Source: Carposina sasakii
Lineage: Eukaryota; Arthropoda; Insecta; Lepidoptera; Carposinidae
Assembly: GCA_014607495.2 (NCBI GenBank)
Contig: CP053154.1
Coordinates: 10,230,001 to 10,294,000 of the forward strand
Length of the DNA: 64,000 bases
Reading direction: 5' to 3'
Shown: positions 10,274 to 21,024 of the stretch, in pieces
How the letters are laid out: every line of letters starts with the position of its first letter
Position numbering within the stretch: position 1 is the first letter of the stretch
Notes under the pieces: generated by a model
What the model saw: only the letters and a program-made list of their open reading frames with translations
Databases searched by the model: none
Told to the model about the DNA's origin: nothing
Made by a program: the position numbers and the translations under genes

Positions 10274-13200
10274 ATGTCTGCTATAAAACTTACCAAAGAT
10301 AAACCTCGTAAGTATTTTTGTATAAAAGTATCAATACCCTAAACTACCTACTGAAAGCTGAAACGTAAATCGTCGCCAGCCTATTCACTCCACTGCTGGA
10401 CGTAGGCCTCTCCCTTGGTACGCCATACGGCTCGATCTCCCGTTTTTGCCACTACCCGCCGCCCTCTTCCAGTCATCGGTCCATCTTGCCGGAGGGCGTC
10501 CAACGCTACGCTTGCCAAGGCGCGGTCTCCGTTTGAGAACCCGCTTAATCCACCGTCCATCGGTTCTACGACAGATGTGGCCTGCCAACTGCCAATTCAG
10601 ACTGCTACATTTCGAGACTATGTTTGTCACTTTGGTCTTCTGCCGGATAATCTCGTTTCGGACTTCCTCGAAGATCGACTCGAGATCCCGAGTCGATCTT
10701 TCCATAGCTTTCTGAGTGAAGAATGAAACGTAAATATTTCATCTAAATCGGTAGAGCCATTTTCGTGCTTTAGCGAGCATTTTTCTAAAAACAAGTCCTT
10801 TTTGACTTACAAGCACGTCGAGAGTCCTTTTAATTCATCGCGTGATTTGATGAAAGTTAAGCTATTGGAGCAGTCGGTGACGAACCTATTTCTAAGAGTC
10901 TGAATCCCTGCGTACAAAGTTTCTCATAAATGTGTTTAACAGTGGGTGCACCGCGCATCGTGCCGCGGCCGACCGCTGCGTCTGCCGCCCGCGCTGCCCG
11001 CAACGCAAGTAATGCTAGTCGCAACTTAGCCAATAATAAGCAGTCACCAACTCGGAGCCCTCAACCTACCTCTGCCAAGGTATTTCAATCTTCTGTAATT
11101 TGAGGTGAATCTTTTATAGTAAATTACTTACTTACATATGTATAGGTATATAAACGCGGCTATGCTAACGCGGAACTGCAGGATCGCCAAGGTGACCCTA
11201 TATCCACGTTTGGCATAGCTGTGTCATATGCTCATTACCTAAGAGAATGCCCCTATGTTTCTTTGTCGACTCTTACGGCATGCACAATATAGAGGAGGGA
11301 ACAACTCTCCTCATAGTCGTATTCATAAAAGTGCTTTTCCATCCCTGCTGGAAGCTGCCGCTGTAGGCAGCACTTTTATAATATAGGTACTTAATATTAT
11401 ACAGGGTGTAACAAATAGGGTATGTTAAGCGAAAAGCTACGTAAATAGCCCACTGTAGAGAACCTACCCACAAAATTTGAGACTTGAAATCACATGTTTA
11501 TTTTTCAAGATTGTATGAAAATTCCTGATATGTGTAAAATTCTCCATACTATCGGGAAAAATAAACATGTGATTTCGAGTCTCAAATTTTGTGGGTAGGT
11601 TCTCTACAGTGGGCTATTTACGTAGCTTTTCGCTTAACATACCCTTTTTGTTACACCCTGTATAATTACGTTTCAGGTACAGAATAAGCATCCAATTATT
11701 CGTGCTTCTACCATTCCTCAGTCAGATTCGAAAACTGATTGCAAGGTAAGCAAACTATATTAGTACAGTACAGTGTCCGTTTATATTTCATGTCCATAGA
11801 GTCTTTTGTTAAAGTTGAGGACTCTTAACATTATTTTCGACTAAGTCTATCTCTGGGATCCATCTAGGATTTAAGCCAGGTACGGCGGCTATCGTATGTA
11901 TGTTATTAATTTTTTTTCATTAAGTTCAGACATTCTCGACCAACAACTATTTGTTTAAAAAAAATTATTAAAGGCTCTAAATCTAATTGCGGTGCTATGT
12001 CCCCACTTCATTTGCAAAAATAAATTTGGCTATTTAAATTTTCGGGTGAATTAATTTAACAGAATACATACATATTTTAAAAATACATTAAATACACTAT
12101 TATTTACCATGAGCAGTAATTTAACTTAACCCGGTAGTACCTGTAACAGCTTTTTAAAAATGTCCACGCGGGAAAAGTCAATAACGCTGGGCGACCCATT
12201 TTGAACATTACTATTTCCTCATAATGAATGAGATAGATGCTAAGCTATCTTTCCCTCGGATCTGCCGACTCATGGTCACGTATACCACAAAGACACTACT
12301 GTCGCCAAAAACGAGAAGCCAGGAATCCAAAGCATATAACGGTGTCATGTGTATTTAAAAAACTAAAATAAATTTTACATGTAGACTGCAAATCCGAAAA
12401 CAATTAAAATAAATGTTTTAATTTGAACATTTGTTACTTAATTCTAAGTACGGTGTTTCGCCAACTCCAGTGGCTCCGGTGGCATCAAAAAGAGGGCCAC
12501 CGTAATAGTAATAATGTCACCGTAATTGATATTAGTGTCTTTTTGTATACAGGATGACCGAACAACGGGTAATTTGAACTTCCGAGATGTAAAAGTACAG
12601 CCTTTTCTACCTTCAATTAAAAGAATTATTCCGGCTCAGGGTACTATGCCCCATTTTGTAATGTAGGGGAAGATTTATTATTAAATGGAAATGTCATAAA
12701 AAACTAAAATACGTGTATATTTCAGTAATTCAACTAGATAAAGCTAAATAATCATTGGAGACAAAACAACAGACATCAATTGGCATGTGTACAATTACCA
12801 ACCGCCTCATTATTTCACAATTCGCAACTTAACTTAATTAGCTATAATTATGAGAGCTTACCAACAGCTGACTAATAAGAATTTGATAAAAGTGCTATCC
12901 TATGGCACGACAACCTTTTTTAACAAGTAACCTAAGTTTGTAGTCAAATTTAAAAAAAACAGATTTGACTGCTATCCAAAGGCCCCAGTTCAACTGCACT
13001 AAGTCCTAGCCGCTCTGTAGCATCCAGCCAGTTGCACTGTTCGTCTATCTTTCGGTGTTAAACGACTAACATGGCCGGCACTTTTACTGTCCAGTTCCTT
13101 GTGCGGCATACCTAATGGTGTTCCTGATGCACTCTGAGCACTGTAGGTCAATCGATAGACAGCATAAGTACACAAATCGCGTCACGTCTGATCATAGGAA

Positions 13201-16200
13201 GGGTATCGTTCCTAAATGAACTAATTCCAGGAGAATCTTGCTCTTTACTCTTTCGAGTCCCCTTCTCTACTGGCCTACGCGCGTAGGTGTACTCATGCAC
13301 ATAATTATTACACGCGTCAAATGTGCATTTATGCAAGGAAAACCGCAGTCTATTTACTCAACTTTGGACCCGAAGCTTGAACAAGTACGCCTGATGATAA
13401 CCAGACTACTTCCCACTGCTATGCTTCCATGGAGAAAATATTGATCATGATGATGAGGAGATTACACCTTTTTGAGTAGTAAATTTGGGGACGTTGACGA
13501 CCAAAACATTTAACACCCCGTATATTTCTTCCTTTCCCCTATCTTTTTCTTTGGGTGGCGGTACACTAGCGGGTCAACTGGGAGATCACCCGATTCTCAT
13601 TACCCACAAGTATTTTATGAAGAAAAAATAATAAACACAAAATCATACATTAGAAAAACTCCGGATTTTAATTCCGTAGGAAATCATTAACAATTTCGGT
13701 GGTTTGATAATAATATCGGTGGCGATTGAAATTTTTAAATGATACAAGAAATAAGACGTAAAATGTGTAACATATGACTGAATATTATATATTTTTAGCT
13801 ATTACCGAATAACTATAGAAAGATATAAAATTTCGCCAGCTAGTATCGGGTTGTTGCATCGTTTCCCCGTAAAAAAATTACATCGGCGAGCCGCAAAAAC
13901 AAAACACACCTCTCATTCTCTATGCTGTCGCAACAACGTTTTTACCGGGAAGAAATCGATGATACCTGATTACCATTGAGGGGTCGCACGCTCGGCGACA
14001 GCGAGCCGGGTACAGAGCGTGCAGGGAAGGATCCTTAACCATTACATAGCTGTTACCTTTTGGAGATATCGCCAACACCCGTGGCATCATCAGGATTACC
14101 ACTATTACCCACTGAACTCCATTACCCGATCTTCCCCTACCTTCGAGTACCTAACATGACTCTGTTACTCTGTGGAATGAATGTAGTCTTTATTTAGTTA
14201 TACTTGTATTTTATTCTTGATTAATTTGTTTTTTTTAGCCTTCGCCTAAAGTAGATCCCGAAGCAAAATTATGTGAAAATGAATCGGTGATTATAGAAGA
14301 ACCCACTCAATACACTGATTTCTCAAAAACTGAGCAATTGATTAGTGAATCTAATTTGTGTGGTGAGTAATATTGACAGACTAGGTAGTAAATAAGAGCA
14401 TTGCATTGCATCATTGTTTTGTCAAGTGCATTTTGCGCTTTCAATATAACTATGACAGGCGCGATGAACACCTACCTACCTATGAAATAAAAACAATTCT
14501 GTAAGGGCCGATATTTCCTACACTCAGATAGCCTGTCTCGTGGATAAATTTGATGATGTCTTTCTCCAAAACTTGTTTAAGATAGAAACAGCATCAACTT
14601 TCAGTCTTCAGATAGGCTATCTGGAAAAAAGTGACTTGGAATTATTTTCTGTGTGAATCATATTATTTCTTGTTTTATTTTCAGAAATAACACAGCTCGA
14701 ACAAAATTTAAACCTCGCTGCAAAGGAGGACGTTATTCATATAGTTGGTAATGATTTCAACTACATAAATACTTATTCATTTATTTATGTACCTACTTAC
14801 AAATAACAAATGTACTTAAAATTCAATATATTTATGATATCCAGGCATACATATATTCTATTTTATACTTTTGTAGAGAGCGAGTGCAAAACTCGATCGC
14901 ACACGCCGTCAGTTAGCAGCAGTCCATCTCGACCCCGGACTCCAAGGAGTGCGCAGTCCAGTCGACCTCAAACGCCGTGCGTGAGTCGTCCCATGACCCC
15001 CTTGCTCAAAACCAGTCGCCCGACTACACCGAGGCTCCAGGCCCCCAGGCCTAAAACTCCTACCACCACACCGAATAGCTCACCATCGCCTGTGCAGGAC
15101 TCTCATATTGTGTTTGAAAATGAAGACGCTAAAACCGCCTACTATATCAAACAGCAAGAGGTTCAACTCATGAAGAAAGAGGCTGAATCAAAACAAGTAA
15201 GTAAACTACTAGATGTAACATGGAACATTTTCTAGAAAAAGGAAAATTGCATAGATCGATCACAAAGTAGAACGCAAAAATCATTTAAAATATTTTTTCT
15301 AAGAATCTGTTCAGAATACCTACCTTATCTATTACACTTCATGGTAATCCAGTATTTCTATATTATAGAACGAACTCCTGAGTATAAGAAGCGACCAATA
15401 AACCACAGGTATAGGTCAAAAGTTCAATAGTCTGCTAGAGAGCATTACATTTATATTGTAGGTAACAGTCTGTTCGGAAAGAGAAATAAAACAATTAAGT
15501 ATGCAAAATTGTTCATAAATGTACTTCATACTCGTACAATTTCCAACATAATAGTTCGTAACGTTCTCTTTTAGCCTTGCTAACTTGTCAAGTTAACTAA
15601 AACATCTGCATAAACTCAAGTAGCTTCAATCCCACTGGTTCTCTTTCCAAACAGACTCTACAGCTCGATGCCCTGGAGTTGTTCAATTGTCTTCGCGGGA
15701 TTCAACACCGTATGTCCCAGGAGGGCGGCAGTGGAGGCGGCGAGGGCGAGCAGCAGCATGGCGTAGTTCTGTACAACGTGGCCGACTGGTCCGAGGAGGA
15801 TGTGGCCCAGATCTGTCGCATCACCGACAACTTGTGTGACGTGGAGAGCGCTGCGGAACTTGTCAATACTATTTTACCTATTGGTAAGTTTCTAACATTA
15901 ACATATAACGCATCGAGTATCTAAATTGGCTTTAGTTGCAGTAGCTTTATTGACTGCAATACTTTAGGCAACTGTAAATGGTAACAACAACAGCAAATGA
16001 TTTCTCTCTTTGCCACCAGAAGAAGGAACTCTAGAAGAATTTTATGACAAAATAATGAATATGCCAGCCTATTTCGCTAATTTTTGTATACATGCGTTTA
16101 CGGAGAGGCAAGAAGTTTTAGACTGGGTTAAAGATTTAATAGATCAGCATGTAAGTAGTTATTTTTATACCTTTCGAATATCTTCTACTACAGCAAAACT

Positions 16201-19200
16201 TCCGACATATTTTTGGATAAGTATGTGTTATATTCTATACCTTAGGTACCAGAGTCAATAGTCTTGGATAACTTTCAGAACGTTTCAATATTATGGTGAG
16301 CTTACGAACTTAATGAAATATCTATTCTATCAACAGGAGAACGGCAGTGGGGAATCTATGTCACGTTTAACTAATTACAACAAACAAGGTCTGCAGTTCT
16401 GCGACGACCTGCGAGAAGTCAAGAGCAGAGCTGATGAAGCAGTGAATAAGCTCACGCAGTTATCGAAGTTGGTGTTTCCTTTGAATACACACGTCCTTTT
16501 GCTGTGAAAAGTTGAAATAACGGCAAAAGCCCTGCTTTCCATGAGAGTTGTGCTACGCTACGGTGCTATGGATGCGTTTGATATCAAATTGACATCATTA
16601 ATATGATTGGTGGGTATCATACGCATCCGAAGCAAGGTGGCACTAGTCTGGTGAAAAGGCCGCTTTCTTCATCTTCTCCTTTCCCGTCCTGTCTCTATCG
16701 TAAGAATTTGCCTGAGGAACTCAATTTCATGCTACGGGTGTATATTAATATTCTAGAACGCTGTAAGTAATGGAGGTATGTAGGTGAGTAAAGTTATAAT
16801 ATTTCTTTATAGAAGAGCTTATCGCGAAAGGACCACATTAATTGCCGTTGGACAATCTTTAGTACGAGAAATTGCTCGTATCCGGGAGGAAATTGATACT
16901 GTCAAGGCTTCTCCAACTGTAACTGACAGTGAGATTTCAAGATTGCTTGAGGTATTTACATCAAAATGTACATTCAAATTATGTAATAACATTTTACAAA
17001 AGTGATTCAGGAGATACATGAGGCTTGAGACATCCGTCACATACAACACTAGAAGGAATCAGATCGTAACATCTCATTGGCAACCTTCTTTTATAGGTCT
17101 TGTTTCGTTTATTACCACTTACTAAATTTCCTAATAAAATGTAGAGTACTCGCCGTGAGCTACAAGAGGAAAAATCTGCTCGAAATACTTTGAAAGAGAA
17201 ATTAGCTAACACAGAAGTTCAACTTCGTCAGTCGCGAAACAGAGTAGCAAAAATGGACAGACAGTTACGTGAAGCCGAAGCCAGCATAACCAACCTCACT
17301 GGCACAGTGAAATCTTTGGAAGATCAGGTTAATATTTAAAAATAGGGATAGGAATAATATGTAAATTAGTAGGTACCCATTTTGCACAAATGATGATTTA
17401 CATCACATGACATAAGTAGGTATAAATAATTAAGATATTATTTGATAGTGTTTTTCTAATTAGAAGTATTCATTATATAGGTACCACATGGGGTAGAGCT
17501 CAAGATAGAGCTATAATTACCCATACTCGTAATCACAACTTCACAGACACACAATAGAAATCACAAAGTATTTGATTATTCTACTAAGGGCTCTCCTGAA
17601 TATCATTTATTAGATTTTTTTAAATCAATACTATTCTTGCAGAGTCGCCAGAGAGAAGTTCAATTAGAAGCTCGAGCTAGAAAGTTAAGAGAAACTGTAA
17701 AAACTGGTGAAGTAGCCAGCGTTCAGCTTGTGCAACAACGTGATTTATTACAAGCAGAGTAATAAATCATTTTAATATATTTATTATGATTTAATTTGTA
17801 GTAAACATTTTAAAGTCTTGCAATCATATTTTATTAATTTTTTTAGAGTTTCAAGTCTGAAGACACAAATCGAAGACTTGATGACCCAACATGCGGTGCA
17901 AATTGATGAATTGAATGAACAATTTGATGAACTTAAACAAAGCTTGGAACAAGAAAAACAAAACACAGAAATGGAAATTAAACTGAAGGAATTTGCTGAC
18001 AACGCTTTAGTTGAAAGTCGCGCTACTATAGAACAATTAAAAATCAAAATTACTGAACTAGAAAATAGCAGAATTAATCCAGGTAAGTAAGTAATTAACT
18101 TACTATTCTGTCAGTAAAATTTTATGGTTAAGTACCTAAAATTCTTCGTATATTATGTTTTAGAGTTACCAACAGAAAGAGAGATGGACTTATGGGCCGA
18201 ACTCCAAGCTACAAAGGAAACGCTCCGGGTAGCCGAAGATGAGATCACGACCAGCAAACGTGAAAAAGTCCGCTTTTTGGAAACTTTAACAAAAATAACA
18301 GTAAATATTATTAATCACTCTAATTCCTGTTAGATAATACGTTGGCCGTAATCCTCTGAAATGTGATGTTTTTTTTCAGTTGCACATACCGGATAATTTT
18401 TTTCGTTACGCTCCGAGGTGAATAACTGTAATAAAAGAATGCAATTATTAAAATTATGAAAATTCGACTGCGTTATTCTGTTTCAGGATAATGAAAACAA
18501 GGTAGAAATGCAACAAAAATTAGCAGCAGAAGTACTCTCTAAGGAGAAACTCGTCGGAAAAATGCAAACGCAAATTAGAGAGTTGACAAAAAATATAAAA
18601 CTAAAGTATGTAGTGACTTCACATACCTACCTACAATCTTGAACTTCAGATTTTTTGGTAACGTGAAGCGTTAAATTGTATTTTCTTTTTTGCAGTGAAC
18701 AAAAAGTGATTCAATATGAGCAGTACGTGCGAAACCTGCAAGCGCACAACCGAGCTGTTGCCAACTGCCAAGAAAGTCCAAACGGTATTAGCTATCAGGA
18801 CTTACAACAAGAGGTAAGATTTAAGAGAAAGCAGCAGTTAGTTCCCTTTACGTCCTACGATATACGTATGTAGATACCTACATATCTGGATACCTTTCGT
18901 GGCGCTACTGTCAACTCTGGTGTCGTGGTGATGAGGGCAGCAGTCAAGCTAAACTGCCTAGTAGGCGCTAGAATTTATTTACCTACCCATACATATACTA
19001 AGTGTAGTATTTGTATCTACCCAAATATGTACTAGGCGTACTAAAAAGGTGCACTATTTGTAGATCATGACCCTGAGAATGAATCTGCTAGAGGCAGTCC
19101 ATCGAAACGAAGAAATCTCCGAAATACTGTCACAAAAGGAACAACAGCTGGAGCAACAAGAAAAAACGTCACGAGCCCAGGCAAGGGTTATTAAGGTTAT

Positions 19201-20249
19201 TTTATTTTTTATGATAATTAGGCACATGTTTGTTTACACACTCGTACTTACGCAGTATAGCCTAACATATCTAGATATAATATATTTAGATATCTATCAT
19301 GATAACTTGGAGCATTGGAGGAGAATCATCGCTCTTTCCACCAAGCATCCATGCTTGCCTCTGTCATTTAAAGGCTTTGTTAGCAGATCCGCTTGAACTT
19401 TAATGTCGGTGTGAAATTAGTACTCTTGTGCCCAACGCCCAACCTATCTATCTAGAAATTTGCAATATTGCATACCTATTCCAGGTACGGGAAGAGCTCA
19501 TCAACATGCTAAAGAATAAAGAAACTGAACAGAGTCGAGAGCTATCAGCTCTACAGCAAGATCTGGAACATCGAATGAAAATTGTCGACGAAGTGAGTTA
19601 TGTTTCTAACTAGTTTGTCATGTTGCTGAATTTGTTCAACCTAAGAAGATGCCTAAGAAGTAACATTTTATTTTAGTCATAGGACAGATTACTCAATATA
19701 GGTGTAGGCTGGTCCAGTGTTTCCTACTTCTATCTCTCTTTCTTTATTTAGCTTTTAATAATTTTAACATACGTAACTGCGTGAGCGAATTCTGAGTAGG
19801 TAGAATTAGAGTTTTTATAAATAGATGTATAGGTAGAGTCTAATTGATTTTAGGTAAATAAACAAATTGCGGCCAAAGCAGAGGAGATCCAAGAGCTATT
19901 TACAACGCTGGAGAACAAGCAGCAGCAGATCCACAGGTTAGAGAAGATTGTGCTGGCACTGGAGGAGCAGCAGAAACGTGCGCAGGCGCAGCGAACGCGC
20001 CACGAAGAGAAAATTGCGTCTCTTGAACACGAGATCGCAGCCAATTATAATAAGCGAGATCGGTTAGTCCATACTAAAACTTTTGATAGTCATATCAACA
20101 ACTTCGCTGGTGTGATTTAAGTTTTGCTACCTACCCTAGGACACTTTTCTAAAATAAAAGCTAAAATCTATAAAAACGAAGGTACCTATGTATCTTATAT
20201 TTTAATGCCATTTATGTTTTCTTATTTCAGAAAATTCTTGTTCTTCTAA
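10274..20249 (+). CDS. Coiled-coil protein, rightward paralogue (complete, 917 aa)
   Basis: Twenty exons were joined by eye: 10274-10307, 10943-11079, 11677-11745, 14239-14362, 14685-14747, 14877-15196, 15655-15883, 16020-16150, 16337-16467, 16813-16951, 17145-17327, 17643-17758, 17847-18082, 18164-18300, 18487-18605, 18696-18813, 19064-19195, 19485-19592, 19854-20062, 20231-20249. They total 2754 nt: 917 codons plus TAA, in one frame throughout. The protein starts MSAIKLTKDKPLGAPRIV. Residues 12-57 are Ala/Arg/Asn-rich and basic. Residues about 150-210 carry many Ser/Thr-Pro-Arg motifs, typical of phosphoregulated or microtubule-binding linkers. Residues 250-370 form a helical domain with NVADWSEEDVAQIC (290-303). 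From about 395 to the end it is coiled coil. The exon 9 donor is the weak GTTGGT; frame and the paralogue support it. The last coding exon adds only KFLFF. A cytoskeletal, centrosomal or flagellar scaffold role would fit the architecture but is inference. Confidence 0.88.
10371..10713 (-). mobile_element. RTE-type LINE 3' end, inverted
   Basis: The minus strand encodes GHICRRTDGRW, LGKRSVGRPPARWTDD and a C-terminal YQGRGLRPAVE-like end, the hallmark C-terminus of RTE-like LINEs in Lepidoptera. It is preceded by a decayed segment like RNEIIRQKTKVTNIV. It is 5'-truncated. It lies in intron 1 of the rightward coiled-coil gene, close to the putative divergent promoter. Confidence 0.85.
11160..11290 (+). 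repeat. SINE-like repeat, GCAGGATCG family
   Basis: It contains CTGCAGGATCGCCAAGG, CCACGTTTGGCATAG and TCGACTCTTACGGCATGCAC in the order seen in the copies at 9133 and 45490. It is strongly diverged and sits in intron 2 of the rightward coiled-coil gene. Confidence 0.5.
11397..11665. mobile_element. Palindromic foldback element, copy 1
   Basis: Two arms of about 115 nt are near-perfect inverted repeats of each other, beginning TATACAGGGTGTAAC and ending GTTACACCCTGTATA, around a short centre near 11531. Further copies lie at 27974-28240 and 62855-63128, and a half copy at 39541-39665. The TA-rich flanks fit insertion at TA. It has no coding capacity. It sits in intron 2 of the rightward coiled-coil gene, immediately before exon 3. 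Confidence 0.92.
13300..13528 (-). mobile_element. MITE, ACAGGATG family, inverted partial copy
   Basis: Read on the minus strand it contains CAAAGTTGAGTAAATAGACT, TCCATGGAAGCATAGC and CTCCTCATCATCATGATC, matching the core of copies at 6461 and 23353. The far end is lost. It lies in the long intron 3 of the rightward coiled-coil gene. Confidence 0.75.
13540..14150. other. Unexplained segment in intron 3
   Basis: This is a compositionally uneven stretch before exon 4 of the rightward coiled-coil gene, with a GC-richer part at about 13975-14030 (CTCGGCGACAGCGAGCCGGG). It may be an old transposon fragment, but no motif is recognised. A 60-codon open frame on the minus strand shows no family features. 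Confidence 0.3.
16525..16660. repeat. Foldback-like repeat, copy 1
   Basis: It shares TATGATTGGTGG, GGTATCATACGCATCCG-like and GGTGAAAAGGC-like blocks with the stretch at 21180-21305. The ends (CTGCTTTCC and a GGTGAAAAGG-type motif) are partly complementary, suggesting a small foldback element. It sits in intron 9 of the rightward coiled-coil gene. Confidence 0.5.
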
Positions 20250-20334
20250 TGAAAATGCAGAAAGAAATTTGTAAAGTGAAAAGTGCCTATTGTGAAATTG
20301 TTGATTGAAAGTGAGTTTCTTACGTCCCAAATTG

Positions 20335-20340
20335 AATAAA
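20335..20340 (+). terminator. Polyadenylation signal of the rightward coiled-coil gene
   Basis: An AATAAA hexamer lies 86 bases after the TAA stop of the 917-residue coiled-coil protein, in otherwise non-coding AT-rich sequence. It is the first canonical signal after the stop and implies a 3' UTR of about 100 nt. Confidence 0.65.
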
Positions 20341-21024
20341 TGTGTGTCGTTTAAAATTTACCGGCTTTTTATATTGTGAAAGCTATTGCACATCTATGAC
20401 TTTAAAACGTAGGTAGGTACCTTCCATAGTACGAATACAATACTCACTACAATATAGGTTATGTACAATTTGAATACATGGTCTTGGCCTCTGACCATAA
20501 TCAGGCGTTCCCTTGAGAGTAGTTTAGATAGGTTCGTCACTGATATAGATGTTACCGGATGTTACAGAAGTCTATAGTGGTATAGAAGCCTCTCGCTTTG
20601 ATGACCAATTTGTACGCAGATGCGCTGAGCGTAGACGCTGAGCGTGTGCTCTTTTATCGTTTTCTTTTTCTTTTTTTGCTTTTTTAGTTTTATTTTCTCG
20701 CTAATTGTTCTGTTTTTATAGTCGCTTACATGTTTGTAATTTGGCTATATGCAAGCAATCAAAATGAATATCGCCGTGTCCCACACTATAAAAAAAAAAT
20801 ACGTCAAACTAATGTCAATGTCAGACTGACGTTGACAGTTAGATTGCAAACGTTGCTGAAGCTTTATGTATTGTATTTTTGCAATATATTATTTTCTTGG
20901 CGATTTTATTTGATTTTTTCATTAAAAATAAACACAATTACGAACAAACTGTGTGGGCAAACGCTTAAGCAATTCATAATCACAACAATATTTATGCAAG
21001 TGTAGTAAAAACAACCAGTTCACC
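20341..21024. other. Intergenic region before YJU2, with a 25-bp palindrome
   Basis: No coding exon is seen between the polyA signal of the coiled-coil gene and the YJU2 start codon. The interval should hold the YJU2 promoter and 5' leader. A near-perfect palindrome (arms TGTCAATGTCAG and CTGACGTTGACA, one mismatch) lies at 20813-20837, about 190 bp before the start codon. Small open frames in it show no protein-like features. Confidence 0.5.

Noticed and set aside
10415..10726. Plus-strand frames of about 100 codons in intron 1 of the rightward gene
   Set aside because: They are antisense to the RTE C-terminal coding fragment, which is the real source of the open sequence.
12553..12660. Longer version of the possible cassette exon (through IKRIIPAQ)
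   Set aside because: Its only donor gives phase 1, which would place exon 4 in a frame with an early stop.
18380..18417. Possible extra exon between exons 14 and 15 of the rightward gene (good TTTTTTTTCAG acceptor, GTGAAT donor)
   Set aside because: 38 nt would shift the frame into a stop in exon 15, and the paralogue has only a short intron (83 bp) there.
20730..21005. 91-codon open frame before YJU2
   Set aside because: Lies in the expected promoter and leader, has low-complexity AT-driven composition and no family features.
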